From JBBIRG01 sp964410965 (GTDB taxonomy: Bacteria > CLD3 > SB21 > JBBIRG01), in assembly GCA_964410965.1 (NCBI GenBank), contig CAYPIY010000001.1, positions 186,001-250,000 of the forward strand: DNA of 64,000 nucleotides, given 5' to 3'. Below, piece by piece: positions 55,241-64,000 of this stretch. Numbering within the stretch: position 1 is the stretch's first letter; each line of letters opens with the position of its first letter. The translations under genes were made by a program, and so were the position numbers. The notes under the pieces were generated by a model. It was not told the origin of the DNA. It made no database searches and saw nothing but the letters and a program-made list of their open reading frames with translations.

Positions 55241-56431
55241 TTAACCTTCAAGCACTTTTTTCAGGCGTTCCAGCGCCCAGTCCACTTCGGATTTCTTGAT
55301 CACGAGCGGCGGAGCGAGACGGAACGTGACTTCGTGGGTTTCCTTGCAGAGAATACCCTCATCCTTTAGTTTTTCGCAAAACGGTCGGGCTTTCTTATTA
55401 AGGTCAATGCCGAACCACAATCCGCGGCCTCGTACGGCCACCATGTGCGGACTCTTGAAACTGCGGAGCTGATCCAGGAAGTATTTTCCGAGCGTCGCGG
55501 AATTTTCAATCAGGTTTTCCTCCCGCAGAACTTTCAATGCCGTACGGGCGATCGCGCAACCCAGCGGATTGCCGCCGAACGTGCTTCCGTGATCACCGGG
55601 ATTGAATACGCCCAGCACTTCTTTTTTGGACAGCACTGCCGATACCGGGTAATACCCGCCTGATAACGCTTTACCGATAATCACGGCGTCGGGCGTCACG
55701 TTCTCGTACAAATGGGCGAATAATTTTCCCGCGCGGCCCAGACCGGACTGGATTTCGTCGGTAATGTAAAGAACGTTATTCGCTTTGCAAACGTCATAGG
55801 CCTCTTTCAGGAATCCTTCCGGCGGAATGATAACACCCGACTCGCCCTGGATCGGCTCAAACATAAACGCGCAGGTGTTAGGTGTGATCGCGGCCTTGAG
55901 TGCTTTGATATCACCGTAAGGAATGATTTTAAATCCCGGAGTCAACGGCCAGAATCCGTCCTGGTATTGTTCGTCCGTTGAGAAACTGATGATAGTCGTC
56001 GTGCGGCCGTGGAAATTATCGGCGCAAACAATGATTTCGGCTTTATCCTTGGCGATGCCTTTGACCTTATAACCCCATTTACGCGCCGCCTTGATGGCGG
56101 TTTCTACGGCTTCCGCGCCCGAGTTCATCGGCAGTGCCATATCATAGCCGGTCAGATCGTGTAGGTCTTTGTACAGCATCGGTAACTGATCGTTCCGGAA
56201 CGCGCGCGACGTCAGCGTTACGCGTTTGGCCTGTTCGTTCATGGTTTGCAGAATCTTCGGATGACAATGTCCCTGATTCACGGCCGAATATGCGGCCAGA
56301 CAATCAAGATATTTTTTCCCTTCCACGTCCCATACCCAGGCGCCTTCGGCTTTCTCAATCACTACATCCAGAGGATGATAATTATGAGCGCCGTATTTCT
56401 CTTCCATCTCAATATATTCTTGAGTTTTCAT
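55241..56431 (-). CDS. rocD: Ornithine-oxoacid aminotransferase
   Basis: 396 residues, class-III aminotransferase. It transfers the delta-amino group of ornithine to 2-oxoglutarate, giving glutamate-5-semialdehyde, using pyridoxal phosphate. AAGG precedes the ATG. Signatures include the N-terminal NYHPLDVVIEKAEG, NSGAEAVETAIKAAR, HGRTTTIISFS, the DEIQSGLGRAG motif and the PLP-binding Lys254 in IIGKALSGG. It converts ornithine toward proline or glutamate. It is co-directional with the cyclic-DPG synthetase-like gene and has an inverted repeat about 50 bases upstream that could be an operator. Confidence 0.93.
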   Translation of the reverse strand: MKTQEYIEMEEKYGAHNYHPLDVVIEKAEGAWVWDVEGKKYLDCLAAYSAVNQGHCHPKILQTMNEQAKRVTLTSRAFRNDQLPMLYKDLHDLTGYDMALPMNSGAEAVETAIKAARKWGYKVKGIAKDKAEIIVCADNFHGRTTTIISFSTDEQYQDGFWPLTPGFKIIPYGDIKALKAAITPNTCAFMFEPIQGESGVIIPPEGFLKEAYDVCKANNVLYITDEIQSGLGRAGKLFAHLYENVTPDAVIIGKALSGGYYPVSAVLSKKEVLGVFNPGDHGSTFGGNPLGCAIARTALKVLREENLIENSATLGKYFLDQLRSFKSPHMVAVRGRGLWFGIDLNKKARPFCEKLKDEGILCKETHEVTFRLAPPLVIKKSEVDWALERLKKVLEG

Positions 56432-56479
56432 ACTTCACCTTCAACTGTTTTATAGTGTAACGTGTGTTAAAAACGGAGA

Positions 56480-56511
56480 ATCGGTTTTATCGCTATCTAA
56501 GTAAAACCGAT
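56480..56511. promoter_or_regulatory. Perfect inverted repeat upstream of ornithine aminotransferase
   Basis: ATCGGTTTTA (56480-56489) and TAAAACCGAT (56502-56511) are exact 10-base arms around a 12-base centre, 49-80 bases upstream of the rocD start. The centre-to-centre spacing is 22 bases, about two DNA turns, fitting an operator for a dimeric or tetrameric regulator. A hairpin terminator for the upstream acyl-CoA synthetase gene is less likely as no immediate T-tract follows. Confidence 0.5.
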
Positions 56512-56708
56512 ATGGTCATTGTACAGCAGGACAACCGCAACCCGCAGTTTGCGTGAATGTTGATTGTGTATATGAATGCGCATATTTTGGCCTGCTTAAC
56601 TGTAATCAGTCGGATGCCAATATAATCGTTTCAGACTACAAATTAAAGGAAAATCGTAAAAATCGGGATTTGAACAGGTCCGGTAATAAAGCTTTATTTA
56701 ATGCGGTC

Positions 56709-58391
56709 TCAGGCGATATACTTATATTTTTTAATTTTCATGGTCGGTGTTTTTTCGAAGGGCACCGGCTGTTCAATAATCACCGCGATATGGGAGTGGA
56801 CATTCAACTGCATATTGACGAAATGCTGAATTTCCGCTAAGATTTTTTTTATCTGGTTCTCCATATCGTCCTGGAAAGCCTGGGCATTATCTTTCAATTG
56901 ATTGTAGAATTCCTCCACCTTTTGGTAATCCAAATGAACCATCGCTATCAGTTTGCCTTTCATCTCGTAAACAATGGATTCGATTACGAACTTATGCCGG
57001 TTGACGACCGCTTCGATTTCCTCCGGATAAATATTTTTGCCGTTCGCTCCGATAATCACGTTTTTCAGACGTCCTTTGAAAAAAAGACGGCCGGTTTTGT
57101 CCATATAGCCGAGATCGCCCGTGCGGAACCAACCGTCGGTTGTAAAAACGCTTTGAGTCAGATCGTCGTTTTTATAATATCCTTTCATGACGTTATCGCC
57201 GCGGGTCACGATTTCCCCTTCACCGGTGGCTGGATCAATATTTATCAGTTTCATTTCCTGGCCCGGAGGGCAGTAGCCTGTGGATCGGAAAAGATGTTTT
57301 TTCGTAGGCGTTCCGGCGACTAACGGGCTTGTTTCCGTCAGCCCGTAACCTATCTGGTAAGGAAAATCGGCTTCCCAGAGAAACCGCTCCACGCTTTCAT
57401 CCAGCAGCGCCCCGCCGATGCCGAAGAAATGGATTTGTCCTCCGAATGATTCCATCAGTTTTTTCCCCGCAATCCGGTGCAGCATTTTCCGCGTGGGAGA
57501 AAAATGGTATAAAACCTTCGGTAATCCGGAGGCAAATTTCGGCTGAATCCGGTTTTTATAAATTTTTTCAATCACCAGAGGTACGCTCAGCATCAGGGTC
57601 GGCTTGATCTTGCCTAGCGCTTCAAGAAGAATGGTCGGTGAGGGAACGCCAGCCAGGTAATAAACCGACGCGCCGTAAAACAGAGGCATCAGGAATCCAA
57701 GTGTGCATTCGTACGTATGCGACAAAGGCAGAATGGACAGCATCCGATCCGTGGGTATGATTTTTTGAATGCCGTAGGTTGATATAATATTCGACACAAT
57801 ATTCTTATGTGTCAGCATGACGCCTTTGGAAAAACCGGTAGTTCCGGAGGTGTATATAATCGCGGCGATCTGATCTTCGGGAATCTTGCTCAGGGCCGAC
57901 AGGATGAGAGACAGATCACCAGAAGTGAATACCGGATGCGTATGACTTCCATCGGCATCTTTTTCTGACGGCTCGGGAGAAAAATCCTCCATGGAAAAAA
58001 CATATTGCAGTGACGGCAACAGGTCACGTCTTATTTTATTTCTCAGGTTGGCTGAAACAAAAACCGCCTTGGATTCGGAATGAGACAGAATATTAGTTAT
58101 TTCAGTTTCTGTAAAATCATTGAGAATGGGAACCACAGTTGCACCGGTATATAATACGGCAAGATAACTGATTCCCCACCGGGGTGAATTGGGAGCCAGA
58201 ACAGCCACCTGATCCCCGGTTCCAAAGCCTAAGGACGCTAATTTCCCGGCTAACCGAAGGACTTCATCTGATATTACCCTAAAACTCATTGGCGTACCGT
58301 CAACGAAGGACAATGCCGGAAGGTCCGGATGGTTATGAACACTTTTAAAGAAATAATAGGGAATGTTTTTGGGCTTGATATCCATGCTCAT
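56709..58391 (-). CDS. AMP-forming long-chain acyl-CoA synthetase
   Basis: 560 residues. It activates a fatty acid to acyl-AMP and then acyl-CoA in the cytoplasm or at the membrane. AGGA precedes the start (ATG at 58391; a second ATG two codons later). The AMP-binding P-loop YTSGTTGFSKG is at 180-190, followed by LPLSHTYECTLG, GYGLTETSPLV, DGWFRTGDLGYMD and a C-terminal GANGKNIYPEEIE. These place it in the FadD-like ACSL branch. It could serve fatty-acid degradation or phospholipid remodelling; no other beta-oxidation gene is in the window. Confidence 0.92.
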   Translation of the reverse strand: MSMDIKPKNIPYYFFKSVHNHPDLPALSFVDGTPMSFRVISDEVLRLAGKLASLGFGTGDQVAVLAPNSPRWGISYLAVLYTGATVVPILNDFTETEITNILSHSESKAVFVSANLRNKIRRDLLPSLQYVFSMEDFSPEPSEKDADGSHTHPVFTSGDLSLILSALSKIPEDQIAAIIYTSGTTGFSKGVMLTHKNIVSNIISTYGIQKIIPTDRMLSILPLSHTYECTLGFLMPLFYGASVYYLAGVPSPTILLEALGKIKPTLMLSVPLVIEKIYKNRIQPKFASGLPKVLYHFSPTRKMLHRIAGKKLMESFGGQIHFFGIGGALLDESVERFLWEADFPYQIGYGLTETSPLVAGTPTKKHLFRSTGYCPPGQEMKLINIDPATGEGEIVTRGDNVMKGYYKNDDLTQSVFTTDGWFRTGDLGYMDKTGRLFFKGRLKNVIIGANGKNIYPEEIEAVVNRHKFVIESIVYEMKGKLIAMVHLDYQKVEEFYNQLKDNAQAFQDDMENQIKKILAEIQHFVNMQLNVHSHIAVIIEQPVPFEKTPTMKIKKYKYIA

Positions 58392-58569
58392 AAAAAATTC
58401 CTGTTGTTTATTTTAAAATCGGCTTGTTGTAAAAATGCGTTCATGATAAGACATCTGATTATTTTATTTTACTAAATTTTACAATACAAAATCAAGAAAT
58501 TATATTTTTTATTTGCGATTGAGCTGTGAATATGACATACTACGCGAAATTATTTTTTTTGGTTTTTTT

Positions 58570-59850
58570 ATGGCTCATCATACATCACGCTCCGGATATC
58601 AGTATTTCGTGCAACGGCTGAACCGTTTTCCGCAGGGCGCTCCTCCGTCCGACGCGCTTTTTGAAATTCTTAAAATTCTTATGTCGGAGGAAGAGGCCCG
58701 TCTGCTCGCGCTGATCCCGATCAAACCCTTTACGGCAGAGAAAGCAGCGAAGGCGTGGAAATTACCGCCAGCGCAGGCCCGGATTATTCTCGACAGATTG
58801 GCCGGTAAAGCCATTCTTCTGGATGTCGAACAAAAAGGAAAAACCATATACGCGCTTCCCCCGCCGATGGCCGGGTTCTTTGAATTCTCGTTGATGCGCG
58901 TGAGGAACGATATCAATCAACAAGCGCTGGCGGAGCTGTTGTATCAGTATCTGAACGTCGAAGAGGATTTTGTCAAATCCTTATTCGCGAACGGCGAAAC
59001 CCAGCTGGGGCGCACGTTTGTGCAGGAAGTGGCGTTATCTGAAGACAATGCCCTGCATGTGCTGGACTATGAGCGGGCCAGTCATGTTATCCGGTCAGCA
59101 AAAGCGATCGGGGTTGGCGTCTGTTATTGCCGTCATAAGATGGAGCATGTCGGAAAAAACTGCGACGCGCCGATGGATATCTGCATGACTTTCGGCAATA
59201 CGGCTGACGCGCTCATCCGTCACGAATTCGCACGAAAAATCACCGCGGATGAATGCATGGATCTTCTTCATAAAGCGTACGATCACAACCTGGTACAGTT
59301 CGGTGAGAATGTGCGGAATCATGTCAGTTTTATATGCAACTGCTGCGGTTGCTGCTGTGAGGCCATGATCGCTGCGAGGAAATTCGGCGTCATGCAACCG
59401 GTTCACACAACAAATTTTCTTCCTGTGATCGATGAGTCGTCTTGCAATGGCTGCATGAAATGCGTTCAGGTATGTCCGGTAGAAGCGCTGTCCGCCTGTT
59501 CCGCCAACGATCCCAGGCATCCTAAAAAGATGAAAGCCATACTTGATGAAACCGTTTGCCTCGGCTGCGGGGTCTGCGTCAGGGTATGCCGGCCGAAGAG
59601 CATATCCCTGAAGCTGCGTCCGAAGCGGGTGATTACGCCTGTCAACGGCGTACATCGTGTCGTGGTCATGGCGATCGAACGCGGAAAGCTTCAGAACCTG
59701 ATATTCGATAACCGCGCGCTGTTCAGTCACCGCGCCATGGCGGCGATACTCGGCGTCATACTGAAACTGCCGCCCGTGAAGCAGATCATGGCTTCGAAAC
59801 AGATGAAATCAAGATACCTGGAAACGCTGATCACTAAAATTAAAATATAA
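58570..59850 (+). CDS. Winged-helix plus 2x[4Fe-4S] ferredoxin protein
   Basis: 426 residues from the ATG at 58570; a longer frame opens with TTG and adds a poor segment. No good ribosome site precedes either. Residues 30-100 resemble a winged helix (MSEEEARLLALIP, FTAEKAAKAWKLPPAQARIIL). A middle segment has a cysteine motif with CYCRHKMEHVG and a later cysteine-dense CNCCGCCC (about 256-263). The C-terminal third is a bacterial ferredoxin pair: CNGCMKCVQVCP (from Cys292) and CLGCGVCVRVCR, binding two [4Fe-4S] clusters. Relatives are annotated as 4Fe-4S binding proteins with unknown electron partners. It may link redox state to DNA binding or to an unknown reductase. Confidence 0.82.
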   Translation: MAHHTSRSGYQYFVQRLNRFPQGAPPSDALFEILKILMSEEEARLLALIPIKPFTAEKAAKAWKLPPAQARIILDRLAGKAILLDVEQKGKTIYALPPPMAGFFEFSLMRVRNDINQQALAELLYQYLNVEEDFVKSLFANGETQLGRTFVQEVALSEDNALHVLDYERASHVIRSAKAIGVGVCYCRHKMEHVGKNCDAPMDICMTFGNTADALIRHEFARKITADECMDLLHKAYDHNLVQFGENVRNHVSFICNCCGCCCEAMIAARKFGVMQPVHTTNFLPVIDESSCNGCMKCVQVCPVEALSACSANDPRHPKKMKAILDETVCLGCGVCVRVCRPKSISLKLRPKRVITPVNGVHRVVVMAIERGKLQNLIFDNRALFSHRAMAAILGVILKLPPVKQIMASKQMKSRYLETLITKIKI

Positions 59851-59865
59851 TTTCTTCCCGTATTT

Positions 59866-60198
59866 CTATGTGACGGTATACCACGCCAATGTTCCGGTAA
59901 ATCCCTCACCGGGTATGGATTGATGAACAGTACATCCGCATGATGGTTCGCGGGGATTTCTGCATACTTTAGCCCATTTTAAGGATCTTTCCCATACTTC
60001 AAGGTCGGCCAGGTATCCGGTGTGCTCAAGCGAATCGCTTAAAACATTCACTTTGGATTCTTCAAGAATGCCGAAATAACGGGCGCCGCACGCTTTGCAC
60101 GACCACCATTGATATATGATTTCAACCGGTCGTCCGCTGACTTCAGTATGAATGCTGAAAACGCATTTCATGTCTTTCCGGCAGGATGGGCAGTTCAT
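59866..60198 (-). CDS. Small zinc-ribbon protein, unknown function
   Basis: 110 residues from the ATG at 60198. Two CxxC pairs form a zinc ribbon: CPSC at 3-6 and CKAC near 34-37 (YQWWSCKACGARYFG), resembling the short zinc-ribbon segment of phage-like and general ribbon proteins. A later CGC pair is less clear. No ribosome site is evident. It is convergent with the ferredoxin-type gene (16 bases apart) and downstream of the prolyl oligopeptidase gene's position on the same strand. Confidence 0.65.
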   Translation of the reverse strand: MNCPSCRKDMKCVFSIHTEVSGRPVEIIYQWWSCKACGARYFGILEESKVNVLSDSLEHTGYLADLEVWERSLKWAKVCRNPREPSCGCTVHQSIPGEGFTGTLAWYTVT

Positions 60199-60249
60199 AA
60201 TGGCAATATCCGCTGGAACATTCCGGTTCTGTATTTCTATAATCTTTCT

Positions 60250-62361
60250 TTATTGAACCTTCATACCAAGATGATGGAACACAAACGCCCAGATGTCGGC
60301 GTATTGTTCGATCCATTTTTTCATTGGCGTGCCGCCTCCATGCCCCGCTTTGGATTCGATGCGAATCAGGACGGGATTCGATCCCGTATGCATCTCCTGC
60401 AGGGTCGCCGCGAATTTGAATGAGTGAGCAGGCACCACGCGGTCATCGTGATCGGCGGTCATAATCAGTGTCGCGGGATAGGAGACGCCATTTTTCAGGT
60501 TGTGAAGCGGTGAATATTTGATCAGGTATTTAAACTGGTCTTCTTTATCACTGCTTCCGTATTCCACGGCCCAGGCGTATCCGATCGTGAATTTATGGTA
60601 CCGCAGCATATCCAGTACGCCGACTTCGGGAATCGCGACTTTGAATAAATCCGGCCGCTGAACCATGCAGGCGCCGACCAATAAACCTCCGTTCGACCCG
60701 CCCTGGATGGCGATCTTGTCTTTCGAGGTATATTTTTCCCTGATCAGGTATTCTGCCGCCGCGATGAAATCATCGAACACCGTCTGTTTCTTGTCAAGCA
60801 TTCCCGCCTTATGCCAGGCGTCGCCGTACTCTCCCCCGCCACGAATATTCGCCAGTGCGTAGATTCCCCCGTTTTCCAGGAAGACCATCTTTGACATTGA
60901 AAAATAAGGAGTCATGCTGGAATTGAATCCGCCGTAACCGTACAGCAGAACCGGATTCCTGCCGTTTAATTTTATCCCTTTTTTTGCAACAATAAACATG
61001 GGAATTTTCGTTCCGTCCTTGCCCGGATAAAAGACCTGGCGTGTTTCATAATCGTTGATGTTGATTTTGACTTCCGTCTTGCGGAAAAGCGTTGATTCGT
61101 TTTTGCCGATATCGTAGCGGTAGATTACCGGCGGAACGGTAAACGAACTGAACGTGTAAAACGATTCCATATCGTTTCGTTTGCCGCTGAATCCCCAGGC
61201 CGAGCCGATTCCCGGCAGTTTCATTTCAAATTCCAGTTTGCCGGTCAGGTCATGCCGGAAAATTTTTGTATTCGCGTCCATCAGGTAACTGGTAAATAGT
61301 TTATTTCCTGTCAGGGACACCCATTCAAGTAAATTTTCCTTTTCGGGAATGATGATTTTCCAGTTGGCCGAATCGGGCTTTTCAGGATTGACCAGGATCA
61401 GATGATTCTTTGGCGCGCCGTGTTCCGTCAGCACCAGAAACTGATTATCAAGATTGTCAATAACTGAATAATTATATTTGAATCCTTTGAACAAGAGTTT
61501 AAACGCGTTGTCTTTTGCCTGAATGTCCATATAATGAACTTCTTCGCCATACGTGCCCTCGGAACTGTTTAATATGAGAAATCGCTGATCCTGGGTAACC
61601 CACGCGCTGAAATATCTGCCCGGATGGTCCTTGTCCTCATGCACAAGTACGTCCTTCGACTGATCCGTTCCCAGTTTATGATAATATACTTTATGATATT
61701 CATTTTTCTTGGTCAATTCACTTCCTTCGGCGGGCTCATCGTACCGGCTGTAATAAAACCCGTCGTCTTTCCATGACGCACCGCTGAATTTCAGCCAGAG
61801 TAATTCATCGGCAAGTTTCTTTTTTGTCGCGACTTCCATCACATAAAGCTTTTTCCAGTCCGAACCTGATACTGATATCTGGTAGGACATATACTTATCA
61901 TCCTTGGAGAATGAAATCCCGGACAGGGAGACGGTTCCATCCTCAGAAAAAGTATTGGGATCAAGAAATACTTCCGGCTCATCGGTCAGACTTTTCTGAT
62001 AATACAGAACGGATTGATTCTGCAAGCCGTCATTTTTATAATAGAAATAATAATTGCCGCGTTTGAAAGGAGAACCGTATCTCGGATAGTTCCACATTTC
62101 TTCCATTCTTTTTTTGATCGCGTTTCTGGATGGAATTTTATCCAGGTAATCGCGCGTGACTTTATTTTGTTCCTTCGTCCAGGCTATCACTTCCGAGGCG
62201 GTATCCTGCTCGAGCCAGCGATAGGGATCGGCGATTTTAGTTCCGAAATAATCGTCTGTGACGTCTGATTTTTTTGTTACCGGATACTGAATGGTTTCCT
62301 GGGCCTGAATTGCTGTGAAACAAAAAAATAACACGCTTGATAAATAAAGGAACGTCTTCAT
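60250..62361 (-). CDS. Exported prolyl oligopeptidase (S9A)
   Basis: 703 residues with GGAG ahead of the ATG. A signal peptide (MKTFLYLSSVLFFCFTAIQA) makes it periplasmic or secreted, as in other exported S9A enzymes. A seven-bladed propeller covers about 70-430 and gates access. The catalytic domain has Ser556 in QGGSNGGLL, Asp639 or 640 in ADHDDRVVP and His674 in AGHGGGT, an intact triad. It cleaves short peptides after proline. Length is normal. It is preceded by a 270-base gap and followed by a small zinc-ribbon gene. Confidence 0.95.
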   Translation of the reverse strand: MKTFLYLSSVLFFCFTAIQAQETIQYPVTKKSDVTDDYFGTKIADPYRWLEQDTASEVIAWTKEQNKVTRDYLDKIPSRNAIKKRMEEMWNYPRYGSPFKRGNYYFYYKNDGLQNQSVLYYQKSLTDEPEVFLDPNTFSEDGTVSLSGISFSKDDKYMSYQISVSGSDWKKLYVMEVATKKKLADELLWLKFSGASWKDDGFYYSRYDEPAEGSELTKKNEYHKVYYHKLGTDQSKDVLVHEDKDHPGRYFSAWVTQDQRFLILNSSEGTYGEEVHYMDIQAKDNAFKLLFKGFKYNYSVIDNLDNQFLVLTEHGAPKNHLILVNPEKPDSANWKIIIPEKENLLEWVSLTGNKLFTSYLMDANTKIFRHDLTGKLEFEMKLPGIGSAWGFSGKRNDMESFYTFSSFTVPPVIYRYDIGKNESTLFRKTEVKININDYETRQVFYPGKDGTKIPMFIVAKKGIKLNGRNPVLLYGYGGFNSSMTPYFSMSKMVFLENGGIYALANIRGGGEYGDAWHKAGMLDKKQTVFDDFIAAAEYLIREKYTSKDKIAIQGGSNGGLLVGACMVQRPDLFKVAIPEVGVLDMLRYHKFTIGYAWAVEYGSSDKEDQFKYLIKYSPLHNLKNGVSYPATLIMTADHDDRVVPAHSFKFAATLQEMHTGSNPVLIRIESKAGHGGGTPMKKWIEQYADIWAFVFHHLGMKVQ

Positions 62362-62633
62362 ATTCTTTCTCCGTTTTATTAATTATATTTCTTTCAAACA
62401 TTGAAGGTCTGGTCTAAAAAAAATGTATGACTGAATTATTAAGCAGTTTTACTTTGCTTGCTTATCGGGTTGCCTCACTTTTGTGTCATTTCGACCGAAG
62501 GGAGAAATCTTGTGTTAATAATTTCATATTTTTTACGTTTTGCATTTGTGGGCAATTTTATACTTTGTGACTGAACCCGATAAACACTTTACTTTATATT
62601 CAAATCAGCAGACCCTCAAGGCTTATTGGCAGT

Positions 62634-63467
62634 CTAGGGCTCGTTCGTGGGATCCCACGTACAACGCCAGTTTTCGTTTAAAGCGTCGATTCTGTTCATA
62701 TCGTCATCGGTAAATGAAAAATCAAACACGTCCGCATTTTCGGTAATCCGCTTCGGGTCGGATGATTTCGGCAGAACGACGGCGCCGTGTTGAAGAACCC
62801 AGCGTATCATGATCTGGGCGGCTGATTTATAATATTTCGCGGAAACCTCTTTAAGGGCCGGCTCATTCAGCCTGATTCCTTTCGTCAGGGGACTGTACGA
62901 TTCTAAAATAATTTTATTCTCCCGGCAGAATTCCAGAAGTTTTTTCTGGTACAGGAAAGGGTGGAATTCGACCTGGTTGACCATCGGCTTGATCCGGCAG
63001 TGACCGAGCAGTTCCTCAAGATGCCTGACGGTGTAATTGCTGACGCCGACAGCGCGGCATTTGCCTTCATCATAGAGCGTTTCCAGCGCGCGCCAGCTGT
63101 CTTTGCGCAGGCCCGGTTCCGGCCAGTGAATGAGGTATAAATCGACGGGGCCGATGTTAAGTTTCCTGGAGCTTTCGTTGAACGCACGAATGGCTTTATC
63201 GTAACCGTGATCGTCGTTCCATAATTTGGTCGTGACGAAAATCTGATCTCTCGGGATGCCGGATTCGCGCACCGCCGCGCCGACGTTTTTTTCGTTTCCG
63301 TAAAACGCCGCGGTATCGATATGCCGGTAACCCGTTTTGAGCGCGTGCAGGCAGGCTTTCTTCGTCTCTCCCCCGTCGCGCATCTGCCATACGCCCAGCC
63401 CGAGCACGGGGATGGACAAATTGTTATAAAGTTTTAATGTACTTCTTGATGATAGTTTGTTTTCCAT
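62634..63467 (-). CDS. Aldo/keto reductase
   Basis: 277 residues, NADPH-dependent TIM-barrel oxidoreductase of the AKR5-like group. The catalytic tetrad is intact: Asp51 (HIDTAAFYGNE), Tyr56, Lys81 (VTTKLW) and His114 (YLIHWP). The GVSNY motif and the C-terminal IPKSSDPKRI-type cofactor loop (here LPKSSDPKRITEN) are present. Bacterial members reduce 2,5-diketo-gluconate, methylglyoxal or other aldehydes. No clear ribosome site. The gaps on either side (272 and 196 bases) hold no recognised gene. Confidence 0.94.
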   Translation of the reverse strand: MENKLSSRSTLKLYNNLSIPVLGLGVWQMRDGGETKKACLHALKTGYRHIDTAAFYGNEKNVGAAVRESGIPRDQIFVTTKLWNDDHGYDKAIRAFNESSRKLNIGPVDLYLIHWPEPGLRKDSWRALETLYDEGKCRAVGVSNYTVRHLEELLGHCRIKPMVNQVEFHPFLYQKKLLEFCRENKIILESYSPLTKGIRLNEPALKEVSAKYYKSAAQIMIRWVLQHGAVVLPKSSDPKRITENADVFDFSFTDDDMNRIDALNENWRCTWDPTNEP

Positions 63468-63663
63468 GTTTTCACTGTGTTTTTACAAATAAACCGATAA
63501 TCCGAACCTAACGTTTTGTTCGCCGAATCCATAGCCGAATGTTTTCTTTTTTCATTTATTCCTATAGGACGAACTTAAGTTTGTCCGATGTATCTCTTTC
63601 TAAGCGTCAAATCAAAAAAATTACAAATAAATAGTGGGTGTAACTTTCCTGACCGAGGTTTTT

Positions 63664-64000
63664 TCACCCTTCAAATTCTGTTGGAATGTGAAATAATTTT
63701 TGTTCGGTAATTTTAACTTTTGTTTCAGGTAATTTGGAACTCAAAGTTAACATTCTATCAGTAACAGAAATATGTTCACCTTCCGGATACTGTAAATATA
63801 TTTTTTTGAGGTTTGACATCTTATTTAAAATTATTTTATCAATTTCTCGATTAAAATAAGGAAAAGAATAACCTATTATAACCAAGATATCAATATTTTC
63901 TAAAAAAGCTAAGTTATTTAATAAGGACTTAAGCGTATAATCTTCCCAAGCAAATCGTATATCTGGATCCGAGAGATCATCGGTCATGTATTCTTGAAAT
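63664..64000 (-). CDS. C-terminal end of a probable SIR2-like domain protein (5' end beyond window)
   Basis: The frame is open to the window edge, with at least 111 residues; an internal ATG at 63987 is probably not the true start because coding continues upstream (FQEY precedes it). The visible part has WEDYTLKSLLNNLAFLENID, then ILVIIGYSFPYFNREIDKII and LKKIYLQYP, the pattern of the distal Rossmann strands in SIR2-like domains of standalone bacterial proteins. SIR2-like proteins of this kind are often antiphage effectors that deplete NAD+, but the catalytic residues lie outside the window, so function is inferred. An alternative is another Rossmann-type family. Confidence 0.5.
   Translation of the reverse strand, partial: FQEYMTDDLSDPDIRFAWEDYTLKSLLNNLAFLENIDILVIIGYSFPYFNREIDKIILNKMSNLKKIYLQYPEGEHISVTDRMLTLSSKLPETKVKITEQKLFHIPTEFEG

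Noticed and set aside
56553..56840. Plus-strand 95-codon frame ahead of the acyl-CoA synthetase 3' end
   Set aside because: Overlaps the synthetase gene in antisense and has no ribosome site or known domain.
1..64000. RNA genes, CRISPR arrays and insertion sequences
   Set aside because: Reading both strands showed no tRNA arm pattern, rRNA block, regularly spaced repeats or transposase. The only large repeats are inside the propeller-caspase gene.

Overview
The window looks like a chromosomal segment from a bacterium of the Fibrobacterota-Chlorobiota-Bacteroidota (FCB) superphylum. Four consecutive secreted proteins carry the C-terminal YPNPFNP sorting/FlgD-like domain of type IX secretion cargo in that group. 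A PorV-like outer-membrane protein, a LytS/LytTR two-component pair and DUF5668/LiaF-like proteins also fit. The motif spelling is common in Ignavibacteriota, Calditrichota, KSB1 and Marinimicrobia-type lineages, but the sequence alone does not settle the phylum. I see no rRNA, tRNA, CRISPR array, insertion sequence or prophage.

Layout. 0-11.2 kb (minus): four secreted cargo genes, the first cut by the window edge. Two are paralogous sortilin/BNR propellers and one is an SPD2-like/FG-GAP protein. 11.3-24.6 kb (minus): an envelope module with a TPR-C39 peptidase-TPR lipoprotein, a 2,732-residue exported protein (five WD40 propellers, two beta-helices, CARDB-like domains and a caspase) and a small AgmX/TonB-C-like protein. 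24.7-27.8 kb (minus): aroE, a glycine-zipper lipoprotein, trxB and a small membrane protein, closely packed. 28.1-34.3 kb: an ArsB/NhaD-type permease, then plus-strand DUF5668/LiaF-like genes, an exported Ntn hydrolase, an outer-membrane protein and a LytS/LytTR pair. 34.3-37.8 kb: sparse, with a GAF-like protein, dimethylargininase, a class III sirtuin and a small membrane protein. 37.8-43.7 kb (minus): AGCS and NSS sodium symporters, an HhH-plus-barrel protein and a PorV-like protein. 43.7-49.0 kb (minus): a 1,795-residue kinase-ATPase-TPR-GAF-sigma54-activator fusion. 49.3-53.8 kb (plus): an SDR, an unknown helical protein, a CHAD domain split over two overlapping frames, a PAS protein and a HAD protein. 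53.9-58.4 kb (minus): a cyclic-2,3-diphosphoglycerate synthetase-like GTPase, ornithine aminotransferase and an acyl-CoA synthetase. 58.6-64 kb: a ferredoxin-type protein, a zinc ribbon protein, prolyl oligopeptidase, an aldo/keto reductase and the C-terminal end of a possible SIR2-like protein.

How they may work together. Much of the window concerns the cell envelope: export cargo, lipoproteins, outer-membrane barrels, sodium symporters and exported hydrolases. The two most unusual items are the exported propeller-caspase giant with its neighbouring TPR-C39 lipoprotein, and the kinase-to-sigma54-activator fusion whose stop codon overlaps the start of a PorV-like gene. Arginine/ornithine chemistry recurs (dimethylargininase, ornithine aminotransferase), but those genes lie about 18 kb apart and need not be co-regulated.
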